Shown piece after piece: positions 23,189 through 31,974 of a DNA stretch of 64,000 nt. Source of the DNA: Burkholderia sp. USMB20 (GTDB taxonomy: Bacteria > Pseudomonadota > Gammaproteobacteria > Burkholderiales > Burkholderiaceae); NCBI RefSeq assembly GCF_000949135.2, contig NZ_JTAN02000021.1, positions 682,001 to 746,000 on the forward strand, written 5' to 3'. Both the position numbers and the translations under genes were made by a program. The notes under the pieces are model-generated. The model had not been told where the DNA came from and ran no database searches. It saw nothing but the letters and a program-made list of their open reading frames with translations. Each line of letters starts with the position of its first letter. Position 1 is the first letter of the stretch.

Positions 23189-25659
23189 CGCGCGCGCATG
23201 CCGCGCTCGCGTGGTCGCTGCTCGCCACGGCCGCGGGTGCCGCGCGCGGGCCGCTCGATCTTCCGGCCGACGGCTGGATCGCCGCCCCCGTCCCCGGCAC
23301 GGTCGCGCAGGCGCTCGCGCTGGCCGGCCGGGCCGACGACACCGCGTCGCTCGACGAGCGCGACCACTGGTATCGCGTCGAACTGCACGGGCACGGGCCG
23401 CGCGTGCTGCGCTTTCACGGCCTCGCGACGCTCGCCGAGGCATGGCTCGACGACACGCCGATCCTGCGCTCGGACAGCATGTTCGTCGCGCACGACGTGC
23501 CCGTGTCGCTCGACGGCACGCACCGGCTGACCGTCTGCTTCCGCGCCCTCGCGCCGCACCTGCGCGATGTGCGCGCACCGCGCCGCGCACGCTGGCGCAC
23601 GCGGCTCGCCGAACCGGCGACGTTGCGCACCGTTCGCACGTCGCTGCTCGGGCACATGCCCGGCTGGTTTCCGCGCTGCGTGCCGACCGGTCCGTGGCGG
23701 CCCGTCGACGTGCTGGACCCTGCCGACGGTCCCGTTCTCGTCCACTGCGACCTGCACGCCCGCATCGACGGCGATACCGGCTGGCTCGATGCGGAACTCG
23801 CGTTCGCCGGGCCGCTGCCCGATGCGTTTGCAGCCCGGCTGTCGTGCGGCGAGCACCACGCGACGCTCGAACGCCGCGGCGCCGACCGGCTGCATGCGAC
23901 CGTCGCCGTGCCGAACGTGCGCCGCTGGTGGCCGCACACGCATGGCGAACCGGTGCTTTACGAGGTCGCATTGCACATCGGTGCCGAACGGCGGCCGCTC
24001 GGCGCGACGGGCTTTCGCACGATCGAACCGGACGCGGGCGACGACGGCAAGGGGTTCGGGTTGCGCGTCAACGGCGTGCGCGTGTTCGCGCGCGGCGCAT
24101 GCTGGAGCAGCGCCGCACCGCTCGCGCTGCACGCGGACGACGCGACCTATGGCCGGCTGCTCGGATACGCGCGCGACGCCGGCTTCAACATGATTCGCGT
24201 CGGTGGCACGATGACCTACGAGGCCGACGCATTCCATGCGTGGTGCGACCGGCTCGGACTGCTCGTCTGGCAGGACTTCATGTTCGCGAACTTCGACTAT
24301 GCGCTCGACGATCGCACCTTCGCGGACGCCGTCGGTCGCGAAGCCGAACAGTTCCTCACGCGCGTACGCGCGTCGCCGTCGCTCGCGGTGCTGTGCGGCG
24401 GCAGCGAGATTGCGCAGCAGGGCGCGATGTCGGGGCTCGGGCCGAAGCAGCGCTTCCTCGAACTGACCGCCGAGCGCCTCGCCGACCACGCGGCGGCACG
24501 GCGGCCCGACGCGCTGTACGTCCCCGACTCGCCCGACGGCGGCGTGCTGCCGTTCATGCCGCGCGAGCGCGTGTCGCACTATTACGGTGTCGGCGCGTAC
24601 CTTCGCCCGCTCGACGACGCGCGTCGCGCCGACGTGCGCTTCGCGAGCGAATGCCTCGCGTTCGCGAACGTGCCGTGCGATGCGATGCTCGCCAGCCTCG
24701 GCTGGCCGGGCGTGCACGAGCCGCGGTGGAAAGCGGCCGTGCCGCGCGACCCCGGCACGTCGTGGGATTTCGACGATATTCGCGATCATTATCTGCAGAC
24801 GTTGTACGACGTGGCGCCCGACCGCCTGCGGCGCGAGGATCCGTCGCGCTACTTCGAGCTGTCGCGCGCGGTGATCGCGGACCTGATGCGGGACACGTTC
24901 TCGGAGTGGCGGCGCACCGGCTCACGCTGCGCGGGTGCGCTCGTCTGGCAGTTCCAGGATGTGATGGCGGGCGCCGGATGGGGCTTGCTCGATGCGGCGC
25001 ATCGGCCGAAATCGGCGTGGTATGCGCTGCGCCAGGTACTTCAGCCCGTGCAGGTCCTGCTCGTCGACGAAGGGCTGAACGGGCTCGACGTGCACGTGAT
25101 CAACGAGCGGCCGGCGCCGCTGTCGGCGGCCGTCGAGCTGGTCGCGCTGCGCGACGGCCGCACGCCGCTCGCGCGTGCCGGCGCTCCGGTCCGGATCGCC
25201 GCGCACGACACGGTGCGGCTCGATTCGGCCGAATTGCTCGGCCGCTTCTTCGACTGGACCTACGCGTATCGCTTCGGCCCGTGCGAGCACGATACCGTCG
25301 TCGCGACACTGCGCGCCGACGACGGCACGCTGCTGTCGCAGGCGTTCTACTTCCCGTCCCGCACGCACCCGGCCGTGTTCGCCCGCCGTGAACCCGGCAT
25401 CGAGGCATGCGTGTCGCGCACCGGCGACACGTGGCACGTCGACATCGGCACGCGCCACGTCGCACGTCACGTGCAGATCGATGCACCGGGCTTCGTGCCG
25501 CGCGACGACTGGTTCGATCTCGCGCCTGGCACGCCGGCGCGTGTCGCGCTCGTGCCGCTCCCGAACACCGGCGGCCAAGCTGCCGCCGGCGCGCCCCCGA
25601 CCGTCGAAATCCGCGCGGTCAACGCCGCGCGAACCGTGCGTGCGGCGTTGACCGGCTGA
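23185..25659 (+). CDS. Glycoside hydrolase family 2 (beta-mannosidase-like) protein
   Basis: An 824-aa protein with the GH2 layout: an N-terminal jelly roll (RFHGLATLAEAWLDDTPIL with the usual DVPVSLDGTHRLTVCF), an immunoglobulin-like domain (VRRWWPHTHGEPVLYEV), then a TIM barrel with GFNMIRVGG, LLVWQDFMFANFDY, a likely acid/base Glu in LCGGSE (about 407) and a likely nucleophile Glu in FASECLAF (about 488). Related enzymes cut beta-mannosides or glucosaminides. There is no signal peptide, so it would act in the cytoplasm. It is the last gene of the carrier-protein operon (GTG start in GTGA), an unexpected partner for an aminoacyl carrier system, and hints at a glycan-linked product. Confidence 0.85.
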   Translation: MTRAHAALAWSLLATAAGAARGPLDLPADGWIAAPVPGTVAQALALAGRADDTASLDERDHWYRVELHGHGPRVLRFHGLATLAEAWLDDTPILRSDSMFVAHDVPVSLDGTHRLTVCFRALAPHLRDVRAPRRARWRTRLAEPATLRTVRTSLLGHMPGWFPRCVPTGPWRPVDVLDPADGPVLVHCDLHARIDGDTGWLDAELAFAGPLPDAFAARLSCGEHHATLERRGADRLHATVAVPNVRRWWPHTHGEPVLYEVALHIGAERRPLGATGFRTIEPDAGDDGKGFGLRVNGVRVFARGACWSSAAPLALHADDATYGRLLGYARDAGFNMIRVGGTMTYEADAFHAWCDRLGLLVWQDFMFANFDYALDDRTFADAVGREAEQFLTRVRASPSLAVLCGGSEIAQQGAMSGLGPKQRFLELTAERLADHAAARRPDALYVPDSPDGGVLPFMPRERVSHYYGVGAYLRPLDDARRADVRFASECLAFANVPCDAMLASLGWPGVHEPRWKAAVPRDPGTSWDFDDIRDHYLQTLYDVAPDRLRREDPSRYFELSRAVIADLMRDTFSEWRRTGSRCAGALVWQFQDVMAGAGWGLLDAAHRPKSAWYALRQVLQPVQVLLVDEGLNGLDVHVINERPAPLSAAVELVALRDGRTPLARAGAPVRIAAHDTVRLDSAELLGRFFDWTYAYRFGPCEHDTVVATLRADDGTLLSQAFYFPSRTHPAVFARREPGIEACVSRTGDTWHVDIGTRHVARHVQIDAPGFVPRDDWFDLAPGTPARVALVPLPNTGGQAAAGAPPTVEIRAVNAARTVRAALTG

Positions 25660-25726
25660 CGCGAGCGGGCGCGAGCGGGCGCGGGACCCGGATCACGCAC
25701 ACGCTCGCACGGCCGCACCGCGAGCG

Positions 25727-27118
25727 TCAGTCCGACGAGCCCGTGCCGCGCGGCCGCTCGATGCCGTACGCTTCCATCCAGCGATAGAGCGTTGCACGCG
25801 ACACGCCGAGCTCGCGCGCGGATGCGGCGACGCGTCCGCGCGTGCGCAGCAGCGCGGTTTCGATCGCTTCGCGCTCGATCGACTTGCGGATGTCGGCCAC
25901 CGACGGCGACGCCGCGTCGAGACAGTATTCGAGCTCGAGGTCCTGCGCGGTGATCAGGCGCCCTTCCGTCATCACGACCGCGCGCCGCACGCGGTTGATC
26001 AGTTCGCGCACGTTGCCCGGCCAGTCATGCTTGTAGAGCGCCGTGATCGCATCCGTCGAAAAGCCGCGCACGCGATGGCGCGCGTCGCCGCGAAAGCGTT
26101 CGAGCATGTGATGCGCGAGCAGCTCGATGTCCTTGCCGCGCGCGCGCAGCGGCGGCTGGTCGATGCGCATCACGCAAAGACGGTGGAACAGGTCCGCGCG
26201 GAAACGCCCTTCTTCCATCGCTTCGCGCAGGTCGACGTGCGTCGCGGAGACGATCCGCACGTCGACCGGCACCGGGTCGCTGCCGCCGAGGCGATGAATC
26301 GCGCGCTCCTGCAGGAAGCGCAGCAGGCTCGCCTGGCTCTCGTGCGGCAGGTCGCCGATTTCGTCGAGCAGCAGCGTGCCGCCGTTTGCGGCCTCGACGT
26401 AGCCGATCTTGCGCGCGTTCGCGCCGGTAAACGCGCCGCGCTCATAGCCGAACAGTTCCGATTGCAGCAGGTGAGGCGGGATCGCTCCGCAGTTGACCGC
26501 GACGAACGGGCCGCTACGCCGTTCCGAATGACGATGGATCGCGACGGCCGTCAGTTCCTTGCCGGTGCCCGTCTCGCCGAACACGAACACGGGCGCGTCG
26601 GTGCGCGCGAAGCGCCGCACCGTATCGAACAGCCGCAACATCGCGCTGCAGGTGCCGACGATACCGTTCTCCTGCGATTCGAGGCGTTCCCGATCGCGCG
26701 CGAACAGGCATTCCATTCCGTACGCATGGCCGACCGTATCGGCAATGCGTTGGTGCGACGCGGGCAACGTGATGTAGTCGAAGCAATAGTCGCGCAACAG
26801 CGCGCGCACGTTCGGCGAGGCGGTCTGGCCGGTCTCGACGAGTGCGACCCACACGACGTCGCGCATCGACGCGCAGGTCGACGCGATGCTGCCGATCGCG
26901 TCGGCGTGACCGCCGCTCAGGTCGAGGATGCCGCAGGTGATTTCGCCGGAGGTATCGCGCAATTCGCTCGCGTGCGCGACGACCGTCACTTTCCAGTCGC
27001 GTCGCGCGAGTTCCTTGCGCAGCATGACGGACGGCGTCTGGGTCCAGTAAATCAGAGGACGCTGCCCGGTAATCCTCTCCCCGCCGGCGCTCTTATCGCG
27101 CGTTATTGGCATATTCAT
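25727..27118 (-). CDS. Sigma-54 enhancer-binding protein of the VpsR/BerB type
   Basis: A 463-aa RpoN-dependent activator. Residues 20-135 form a degenerate receiver-like domain (GILDLSGG with Asp66, DYITLPASHQRIADTVGHAYGM), the AAA+ domain follows with Walker A GETGTGKE (181-188), the sigma-54 contact loop GAFTGA (228-233) and Walker B LLLDEIGD (249-256), and a Fis-type HTH ends the protein (ASARELGVSRATLYRW). The layout matches c-di-GMP-binding EPS activators such as VpsR and B. cenocepacia BerB. It lies between the carrier operon (convergent) and the EPS locus, so control of EPS promoters is likely. A perfect dyad at 27143-27157 may be an autoregulatory site. An ATG two codons later is also possible. 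Confidence 0.92.
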   Translation of the reverse strand: MNMPITRDKSAGGERITGQRPLIYWTQTPSVMLRKELARRDWKVTVVAHASELRDTSGEITCGILDLSGGHADAIGSIASTCASMRDVVWVALVETGQTASPNVRALLRDYCFDYITLPASHQRIADTVGHAYGMECLFARDRERLESQENGIVGTCSAMLRLFDTVRRFARTDAPVFVFGETGTGKELTAVAIHRHSERRSGPFVAVNCGAIPPHLLQSELFGYERGAFTGANARKIGYVEAANGGTLLLDEIGDLPHESQASLLRFLQERAIHRLGGSDPVPVDVRIVSATHVDLREAMEEGRFRADLFHRLCVMRIDQPPLRARGKDIELLAHHMLERFRGDARHRVRGFSTDAITALYKHDWPGNVRELINRVRRAVVMTEGRLITAQDLELEYCLDAASPSVADIRKSIEREAIETALLRTRGRVAASARELGVSRATLYRWMEAYGIERPRGTGSSD

Positions 27119-27142
27119 AGCGAACCATCACTTTCTCCACTC

Positions 27143-27157
27143 CGCGAACCGTTCGCG
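27143..27157. promoter_or_regulatory. Perfect dyad CGCGAAC-C-GTTCGCG before the sigma-54 activator gene
   Basis: A 7-bp inverted repeat with one central base, 25 bp upstream of the enhancer-binding protein start. The half-site CGCGAAC also ends the conserved block before EPS genes at 32212 and 45305, which would fit one regulator binding all three. The half-site is GC-rich and not rare in this genome, so the link is tentative. Confidence 0.4.
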
Positions 27158-28203
27158 TGCGCTGCGGTCGGCGGCGCATGGCCACCTGTCCGCGCCGCGT
27201 TTCCGCAGCTTTGGCGAAGATCGAAACTGCACACGGCGAGAGCCCCCGGAGGTCGAGCCGGATGTCATCCGGCCTCGTTGTCATCGAACTCGAAGGGAAC
27301 GCGCGGCCGCGGGAGCCGCGGCGTTCCGGCTTTCATACGACGCGCCGTCAGGCGGAGCGCGTCGGCAAACGGGATTTCCGTCCGCATTTGCGTCGCGTCG
27401 TACACGACAGCCGCGCCCGATGCTGAACCGGATGGCCGCCAACCCGCTTTCGGAATGGTGGCCTCATTTCATCCGTTCCTGAATCTACACCCCGTATCGA
27501 GATGGCCTTGTTACCAAAAGATAAAATCGATTCAGCCGATTACGCTGCCGCCCCGGCGCGCGCAGCGCGCGTTTAGCGCCTCAGATTTGATTATCCACGA
27601 CCATTCCCGTCAATCAGTGCCAAATACCACTTTTCTGCAAGATCGGCGCCTTCCATTGCCCGCGATTCTCGCTTGAATCGCGCAAATAATCCGGGAAGCG
27701 TTTTGCATCCGTGGATAATCGCGCGCCCCTGCGACACCGCCATCACGCATCGAACGCGGGCGAACCGCGCGTGTTCGTTACAACATCGTAACGAAGCAGC
27801 CGGTCGTGCCGTCCGTCTCCTGACGCGATGCAGCATGGCGTCCATGCGTGTCGCGCCGCCAACGATCGCTGCCGACAGGCCGGCGCGACGGGCACTGTGC
27901 TGGTGCAGGGCCGCATGCAGCGCGAAAGCATCGGGCAGCGCACCGTCGCAAGTATGCGCGTGTTGGCCGGCGCGTCGAAACGATCGCGTCCGGATGAAGG
28001 ATGCGCGCATCGCGAGGACATCGACGATGCGGCAGATGCTGGCCTGCGAGCAACCGGTCGCGATGCGCGGCCGACCCGCCGTGAACGATCGCAATCTCAA
28101 GTACAGCCCCCGATTCTTCAATCGCGTTCGATGCAGACTGCCCGCTGCGCGGTTCGCAGCGGACAGTCGCGACGAATCAATTATGGGAAAGCCGGCATGC
28201 GGC

Positions 28204-28225
28204 CACTGTGTGATACCGCACAGTG
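28204..28225. promoter_or_regulatory. CRP-like operator CACTGTG-N8-CACAGTG
   Basis: A perfect 7-bp inverted repeat with an 8-nt centre, which gives the TGTG-N8-CACA geometry of CRP-family sites. It lies about 190 bp before the GNAT-manC start, in a locus next to two CRP/FNR genes. Binding by one of those proteins is an inference. Confidence 0.5.
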
Positions 28226-28241
28226 CCCCGCTCACATCACG

Positions 28242-28281
28242 GCCCGTTTCGCGCTGCCGGCATCGCCCGCACGAAACGGGC
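28242..28281 (+). other. Long-loop inverted repeat in the GNAT-manC leader
   Basis: GCCCGTTTCG (28242-28251) and its exact complement CGAAACGGGC (28272-28281) are separated by 20 nt. The position, between the CRP-like site and the GNAT gene, suggests either a second operator pair or an RNA hairpin in the leader. No U-tract follows. Confidence 0.35.
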
Positions 28282-28414
28282 ATAACGAGAGTGTGAGTAT
28301 GCTTTCGAACAGACCGGCGCGCCCCGCATCCGCATCATGGACATCGGCGAGCCGCACCGGACGAACGCGTTCATGCGGCTCGGCGTGCTGAAGGCTTCAC
28401 ACGAGGACCGCATC

Positions 28415-28999
28415 ATGGAATGGCATTGTTGTGAATTCGAACATCTGAGCGCCGTCGATCTCTATGCAATCCTGCGCTCGCGCAACGCAGTGCTGGTGGT
28501 CGAGGATGCGCATACGCATCTCGACATCGACGGCAAGGATGCGCATGCGCTGCACGTGTTCGCGTGCATGCACAAGGGTGACACGACGGAAGTCGTCGCC
28601 TACGCGCGCGTGCTGCCCGGCGACGACGCCGATCCGGACGTCGTGATCGACAAGGTGCTGACGAGCGAGGCATGTCGCGACGACCGCACCCTCGAGCAAC
28701 TCATGCAGCGCGCGCTCACGGCCGCGCAGGCCGCATGGCCCGACGTGGCGGTTCGCACGCACGTTCCCGCACAACGCCAGGACTTCTATAAGCGTTTCGG
28801 ATTCCGAAAGGCATACGGTCCCTATCTCGAACAGGGCGCGCCGTTCGTCGGTCTCGTCCGGCCCGCCGACCGCGCCGCCGGCGCGCTGCGTCAGCTGCTG
28901 TCCCGGACCGTCGCGGCGCCGCGATCGCGCAACGAGGACGCGCGCGTCGACGGCCGCGCACACAACCGGCTGCCTGCCGATACCGGAGCCAATCGATGA
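28415..28999 (+). CDS. ElaA-like GNAT N-acetyltransferase
   Basis: A 194-aa protein of the GNAT superfamily closest in pattern to E. coli ElaA: MEWHCCEFEHLSAVDLYAIL, RSRNAVLVVEDAH, then the conserved HVFACMHKGDTTEVVAYARVLP and a C-terminal FYKRFGFRKAYGPYLEQGAPFVGL. It would transfer an acetyl group from acetyl-CoA to an amine. Start chosen at 28415 (GAGGA eight bases upstream); an in-frame extension from 28337 is possible. The last 35 residues, after the GNAT fold, are Arg-rich and family-untypical. It overlaps manC by ATGA, so it belongs to the EPS locus, where it might acetylate an amino sugar. Confidence 0.82.
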   Translation: MEWHCCEFEHLSAVDLYAILRSRNAVLVVEDAHTHLDIDGKDAHALHVFACMHKGDTTEVVAYARVLPGDDADPDVVIDKVLTSEACRDDRTLEQLMQRALTAAQAAWPDVAVRTHVPAQRQDFYKRFGFRKAYGPYLEQGAPFVGLVRPADRAAGALRQLLSRTVAAPRSRNEDARVDGRAHNRLPADTGANR

Positions 29000-30570
29000 A
29001 CGCCAACCTTCGCCCGGTTCCCGATCCCGAGCTGCCCTGCGTCCTGCCCGTCATACTCGCCGGTGGTTCCGGCACGCGCCTCTGGCCGCTGTCGCGCGAG
29101 CAGTATCCGAAACAGCTGATCGAGCTGACCTCGAACGAATCGCCGCTGTCGGCGACCGCGCGCCGCCTGAACGGCATCGCGAACGCGGCGCTCGGCGACA
29201 CGCTGCTGCTGGTGTGCGGCGAACAGCATCGCATCATGAGCGCCGCGCAGGTGCTCGGGCGCGCGGCCCCCGCCCGCATCCTGCTCGAACCGGCCGCGCG
29301 CAATACGGCGCCCGCGCTGACGCTCGCGGCGCTCGACGCCAGCGTGCTCGCGGACGATCCCATCCTCGCGGTCATGCCGGCCGATCACGTGATCGGCGAC
29401 GTCGCCGCATTCCAGGAAGCGGTCGGGCGCGCGGCGCGCTACGCGCAGGAAGGCGCGATCGTCACGCTCGGCGTGCTGCCGCGCCGCGCGGAAACCGGCT
29501 ACGGCTACATCCAGGTCGGCGAGCCGCGCGCCGGCCGCCTCGGCGGACAAGGCGGCTATGCGATCGGGCGCTTCGTCGAGAAGCCGAACGCGGCGCTCGC
29601 CGAGCGCTACCTGCATTCGGGCGATTACTGGTGGAACAGCGGGATTTTCGTCACGCGCGCATCGACCTGGCTGAAGGCGATCCGCGCGCTCGCACCCGAC
29701 ATCCATGCGGCCTGCGACGCGGCATGGCGCGCGGGCACCGCCGAGCATCCGTTCTTCCGGATCGACGCGGCGGCCTTCGACGCGTGCCCGTCCGACTCGA
29801 TCGACTACGCGGTCATGGAGCGCCTCGCGGAGCACCCCGAACTCGGCATCGAAGGGATCGTGGTGCCGCTGTCCGCAGGCTGGTCGGACGTCGGCACCTG
29901 GGATGCGATCTGGGAAATCATGCCGAAGGACGATCAGGGCAACGTCGCGCGCGGCCCGATCGTGTTCGAGGACACGCAGGACAGTCTCGTGCGCTCGGAG
30001 GGCCGGCTGATCGCGTGCGTCGGGATGAAGGACGTCGTCGTGATCGAGACGCCCGATGCGGTGCTGGTCGCGAACAAGCACGACGTGCAGCGCGTGAAGA
30101 ACATCGTCGCGCGCCTGAAGACCGAGCAGCGCCCGCAGGCGAGCGAACACCGCAAGGTGCAGCGGCCGTGGGGCCACTACGATTCGATCGATCTCGGCGA
30201 GCGGTTCCAGGTGAAGCGGATCGTCGTCGAACCCGGCAAGCGGCTGTCGCTGCAGATGCACTATCACCGCGCCGAGCACTGGATCGTCGTGCGCGGCACC
30301 GCGAAGGTCACGCGCGGCAACGAGACCTTCCTGCTCAGCGAAAACGAATCGACTTATATCGCCGTCGGCGAGGTCCACCGCCTCGAGAATCCCGGCCGGA
30401 TTCCGCTCGAGATCATCGAGGTGCAGTCGGGTGATTATCTCGGCGAAGACGATATCGTGCGGTATGATGATCAGTATGGAAGGCCGGTCGTCGAGAGCGT
30501 GCGGCAGCGCCCGTCGATCGCCTCGCGCGAACCGGACGAGGAAGCCTCGGAACGCAACGTCATCCGGTAA
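28996..30570 (+). CDS. manC: Mannose-1-phosphate guanylyltransferase / mannose-6-phosphate isomerase
   Basis: Bifunctional cytosolic enzyme that supplies GDP-mannose for EPS assembly. In the 524-aa protein the N-terminal nucleotidyltransferase carries the pyrophosphorylase signature GGSGTRLWPLSREQYPKQ (residues 23-40) and FVEKPN (about 195), and the C-terminal cupin isomerase domain has RPWGHYDSID, VEPGKRLSLQMHYHRAEHW with metal-binding His residues, and the closing GDYLGEDDIVRYDDQYGR. Length is slightly above the usual 470-480 because of a C-terminal tail of about 30 residues. It is coupled to the upstream GNAT gene. GDP-mannose is the base sugar donor in related Burkholderia EPS systems. 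Confidence 0.96.
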   Translation: MNANLRPVPDPELPCVLPVILAGGSGTRLWPLSREQYPKQLIELTSNESPLSATARRLNGIANAALGDTLLLVCGEQHRIMSAAQVLGRAAPARILLEPAARNTAPALTLAALDASVLADDPILAVMPADHVIGDVAAFQEAVGRAARYAQEGAIVTLGVLPRRAETGYGYIQVGEPRAGRLGGQGGYAIGRFVEKPNAALAERYLHSGDYWWNSGIFVTRASTWLKAIRALAPDIHAACDAAWRAGTAEHPFFRIDAAAFDACPSDSIDYAVMERLAEHPELGIEGIVVPLSAGWSDVGTWDAIWEIMPKDDQGNVARGPIVFEDTQDSLVRSEGRLIACVGMKDVVVIETPDAVLVANKHDVQRVKNIVARLKTEQRPQASEHRKVQRPWGHYDSIDLGERFQVKRIVVEPGKRLSLQMHYHRAEHWIVVRGTAKVTRGNETFLLSENESTYIAVGEVHRLENPGRIPLEIIEVQSGDYLGEDDIVRYDDQYGRPVVESVRQRPSIASREPDEEASERNVIR

Positions 30571-30684
30571 GCGCATGCGGATCGAGGCGGCGTGCGCGAT
30601 GGCGATGCGCGCCGCCGCGCGAACAAGGGGTGGCCGCCTGTTCACTGCATGGCGTCGCCGACCGGCGGCCCACGCGACGCACGA

Positions 30685-31974
30685 TCAGTCGATGCCGCCT
30701 TGCGACCAGCGCGCTTGCCTGACCGATTCGCGCACGCGCGGCAACAACGACGTATCCGCGCCGATCGCGTCACCTGCCGCCGACAACGGCTGACGCGCGG
30801 CCGCACACGGCGCGCCCCTCGCCGGCCCACCCGACGCTCCCGCCGGTCGGCCGGTCGCGCAATCGTGCGCGGGGTCGACCCGGACCGGCATTCCGCCGAT
30901 CCCCGACAGTTGATTGTCCGCGAGCCGCACGCCCGACACGTTTCCCCACAGGCGAATGCCGTCGAATCGCGCATGCGACACACGGTTGCCGATCACGGTC
31001 ACGCGCGACACCGAACCCGACCACGTGCTGACCTCGATCGCCGCCTGCTGCGTGACCGGACGAGGATCGGCCCGGCCCGTCGCTGTCTGGATATCCGCGA
31101 TCGAGTTGCCCTCGATGCGGATGTCGGACGAGCCGGCAGTTCGATTGCTGTCTTCCTGCGCGACGAGAATGCCCGAGCTCACCTGTACGTTGCGCACGAT
31201 ATTGTTCGAGATGGTGACGTTCGAACCGCCGACCACCGTGATGCCCCGGCCCCACGGGTTGCCCTCCAGCGAGTTGCCGGTAATCAGCACGTTGCGCGTC
31301 AGCACGCCTTCCGCCTGGTAACTCACCACGGCGATCATGTCGTCGCCGGTCCCGCGCACGACGTTGCCCTGCACGAGCACGTTGTGCGAGCCGTGCGTCA
31401 TGTGAATGCCGTCGGCCAGCGTCGACAGCACCTCGTTGCCGACGATCGCGACGTCAGCGCCGCCGAACACGAAGATCCCGCCGCCCGCGCCACCGTCGAT
31501 GACATTGTCGAGCACCTGCACGCCGCGCCCCGTCACCTCGACCTTCGAAGACTCCGGCGTCGTGAGGCGTGTCGTGCCGGTTCCGGTGAGCCGAAAGCCG
31601 ACGAGCGTCGTACCCGCGCCGCGCATCTCGACCGTCTGGTCGCCCGGGGTTGTCGCGATCAGCGTCGCGCCGTAGCCCGACAACACCACATTCCGCTGCC
31701 GCACGACCAGCGACCGGCCGACCACGTACCGCCCCGGCGCGAACACCAGTCGCTGGCCAGGCTGCAACGCGTCCAGCGCATGTTGCAGCATGTCGGCCTG
31801 ATCGGCCGCGTCCGCAGCGGGACGAACGTACGCATCCGGTACAGCCGAATGAAACGCACCAGGCGCAGGCGTGCCGGATGCTGCCGCGGCACTGCCCGGC
31901 CAAGCCAGTCCGCCTGCCACGCACATCGCGGCAAGCGCCACACGCGCAAGAAACGGGCCGTGTGATCTATGCAT
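30685..31974 (-). CDS. Secreted right-handed parallel beta-helix protein
   Basis: A periplasmic or secreted 429-aa protein. MHRSHGPFLARVALAAMCVAGGLAW and the following AAA form a signal peptide. The body has a pectate-lyase-3-like start (DMLQHALDALQPGQRLVFAPGRY) and then many beta-helix coils with N-[IV]-x-x-N-x-[IV] steps, for example VTISNNIVRNV and IEGNSIADI. Such proteins in EPS operons act as polysaccharide lyases, epimerases or scaffold proteins; no catalytic residue set could be recognised, so the activity is open. Start at 31974, with GGGAG ten bases upstream; the longer in-frame N-terminus lacks a signal peptide context. Transcribed divergently from the GT2 gene across the shared element at 32212. 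Confidence 0.85.
   Translation of the reverse strand: MHRSHGPFLARVALAAMCVAGGLAWPGSAAAASGTPAPGAFHSAVPDAYVRPAADAADQADMLQHALDALQPGQRLVFAPGRYVVGRSLVVRQRNVVLSGYGATLIATTPGDQTVEMRGAGTTLVGFRLTGTGTTRLTTPESSKVEVTGRGVQVLDNVIDGGAGGGIFVFGGADVAIVGNEVLSTLADGIHMTHGSHNVLVQGNVVRGTGDDMIAVVSYQAEGVLTRNVLITGNSLEGNPWGRGITVVGGSNVTISNNIVRNVQVSSGILVAQEDSNRTAGSSDIRIEGNSIADIQTATGRADPRPVTQQAAIEVSTWSGSVSRVTVIGNRVSHARFDGIRLWGNVSGVRLADNQLSGIGGMPVRVDPAHDCATGRPAGASGGPARGAPCAAARQPLSAAGDAIGADTSLLPRVRESVRQARWSQGGID

Larger units (their letters stand above)
27119..28414. other. 1.3-kb gene-free region before the GNAT-manC operon
   Basis: Two open frames of about 200 codons exist on opposite strands (27.6-28.3 kb), but both are Arg/Cys-rich with no domain and I do not support them. 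The region holds a dyad at 27143-27157, an AT-richer part (27470-27700), a CRP-like dyad (28204-28225) and a hairpin (28242-28281). It looks regulatory or holds decayed sequence. Confidence 0.5.

Noticed and set aside
23188-25391. Continuation of the DUF1839 frame as a 1,085-aa protein
   Set aside because: It runs entirely inside the GH2 gene in another frame and is Arg-rich; the frameshift explanation fits the operon overlaps better.
27591-28296. Two opposed ORFs of about 200 codons
   Set aside because: Both are rich in Arg, Cys and Ser with no domain or ribosome site and overlap each other; typical of GC-rich shadow frames.
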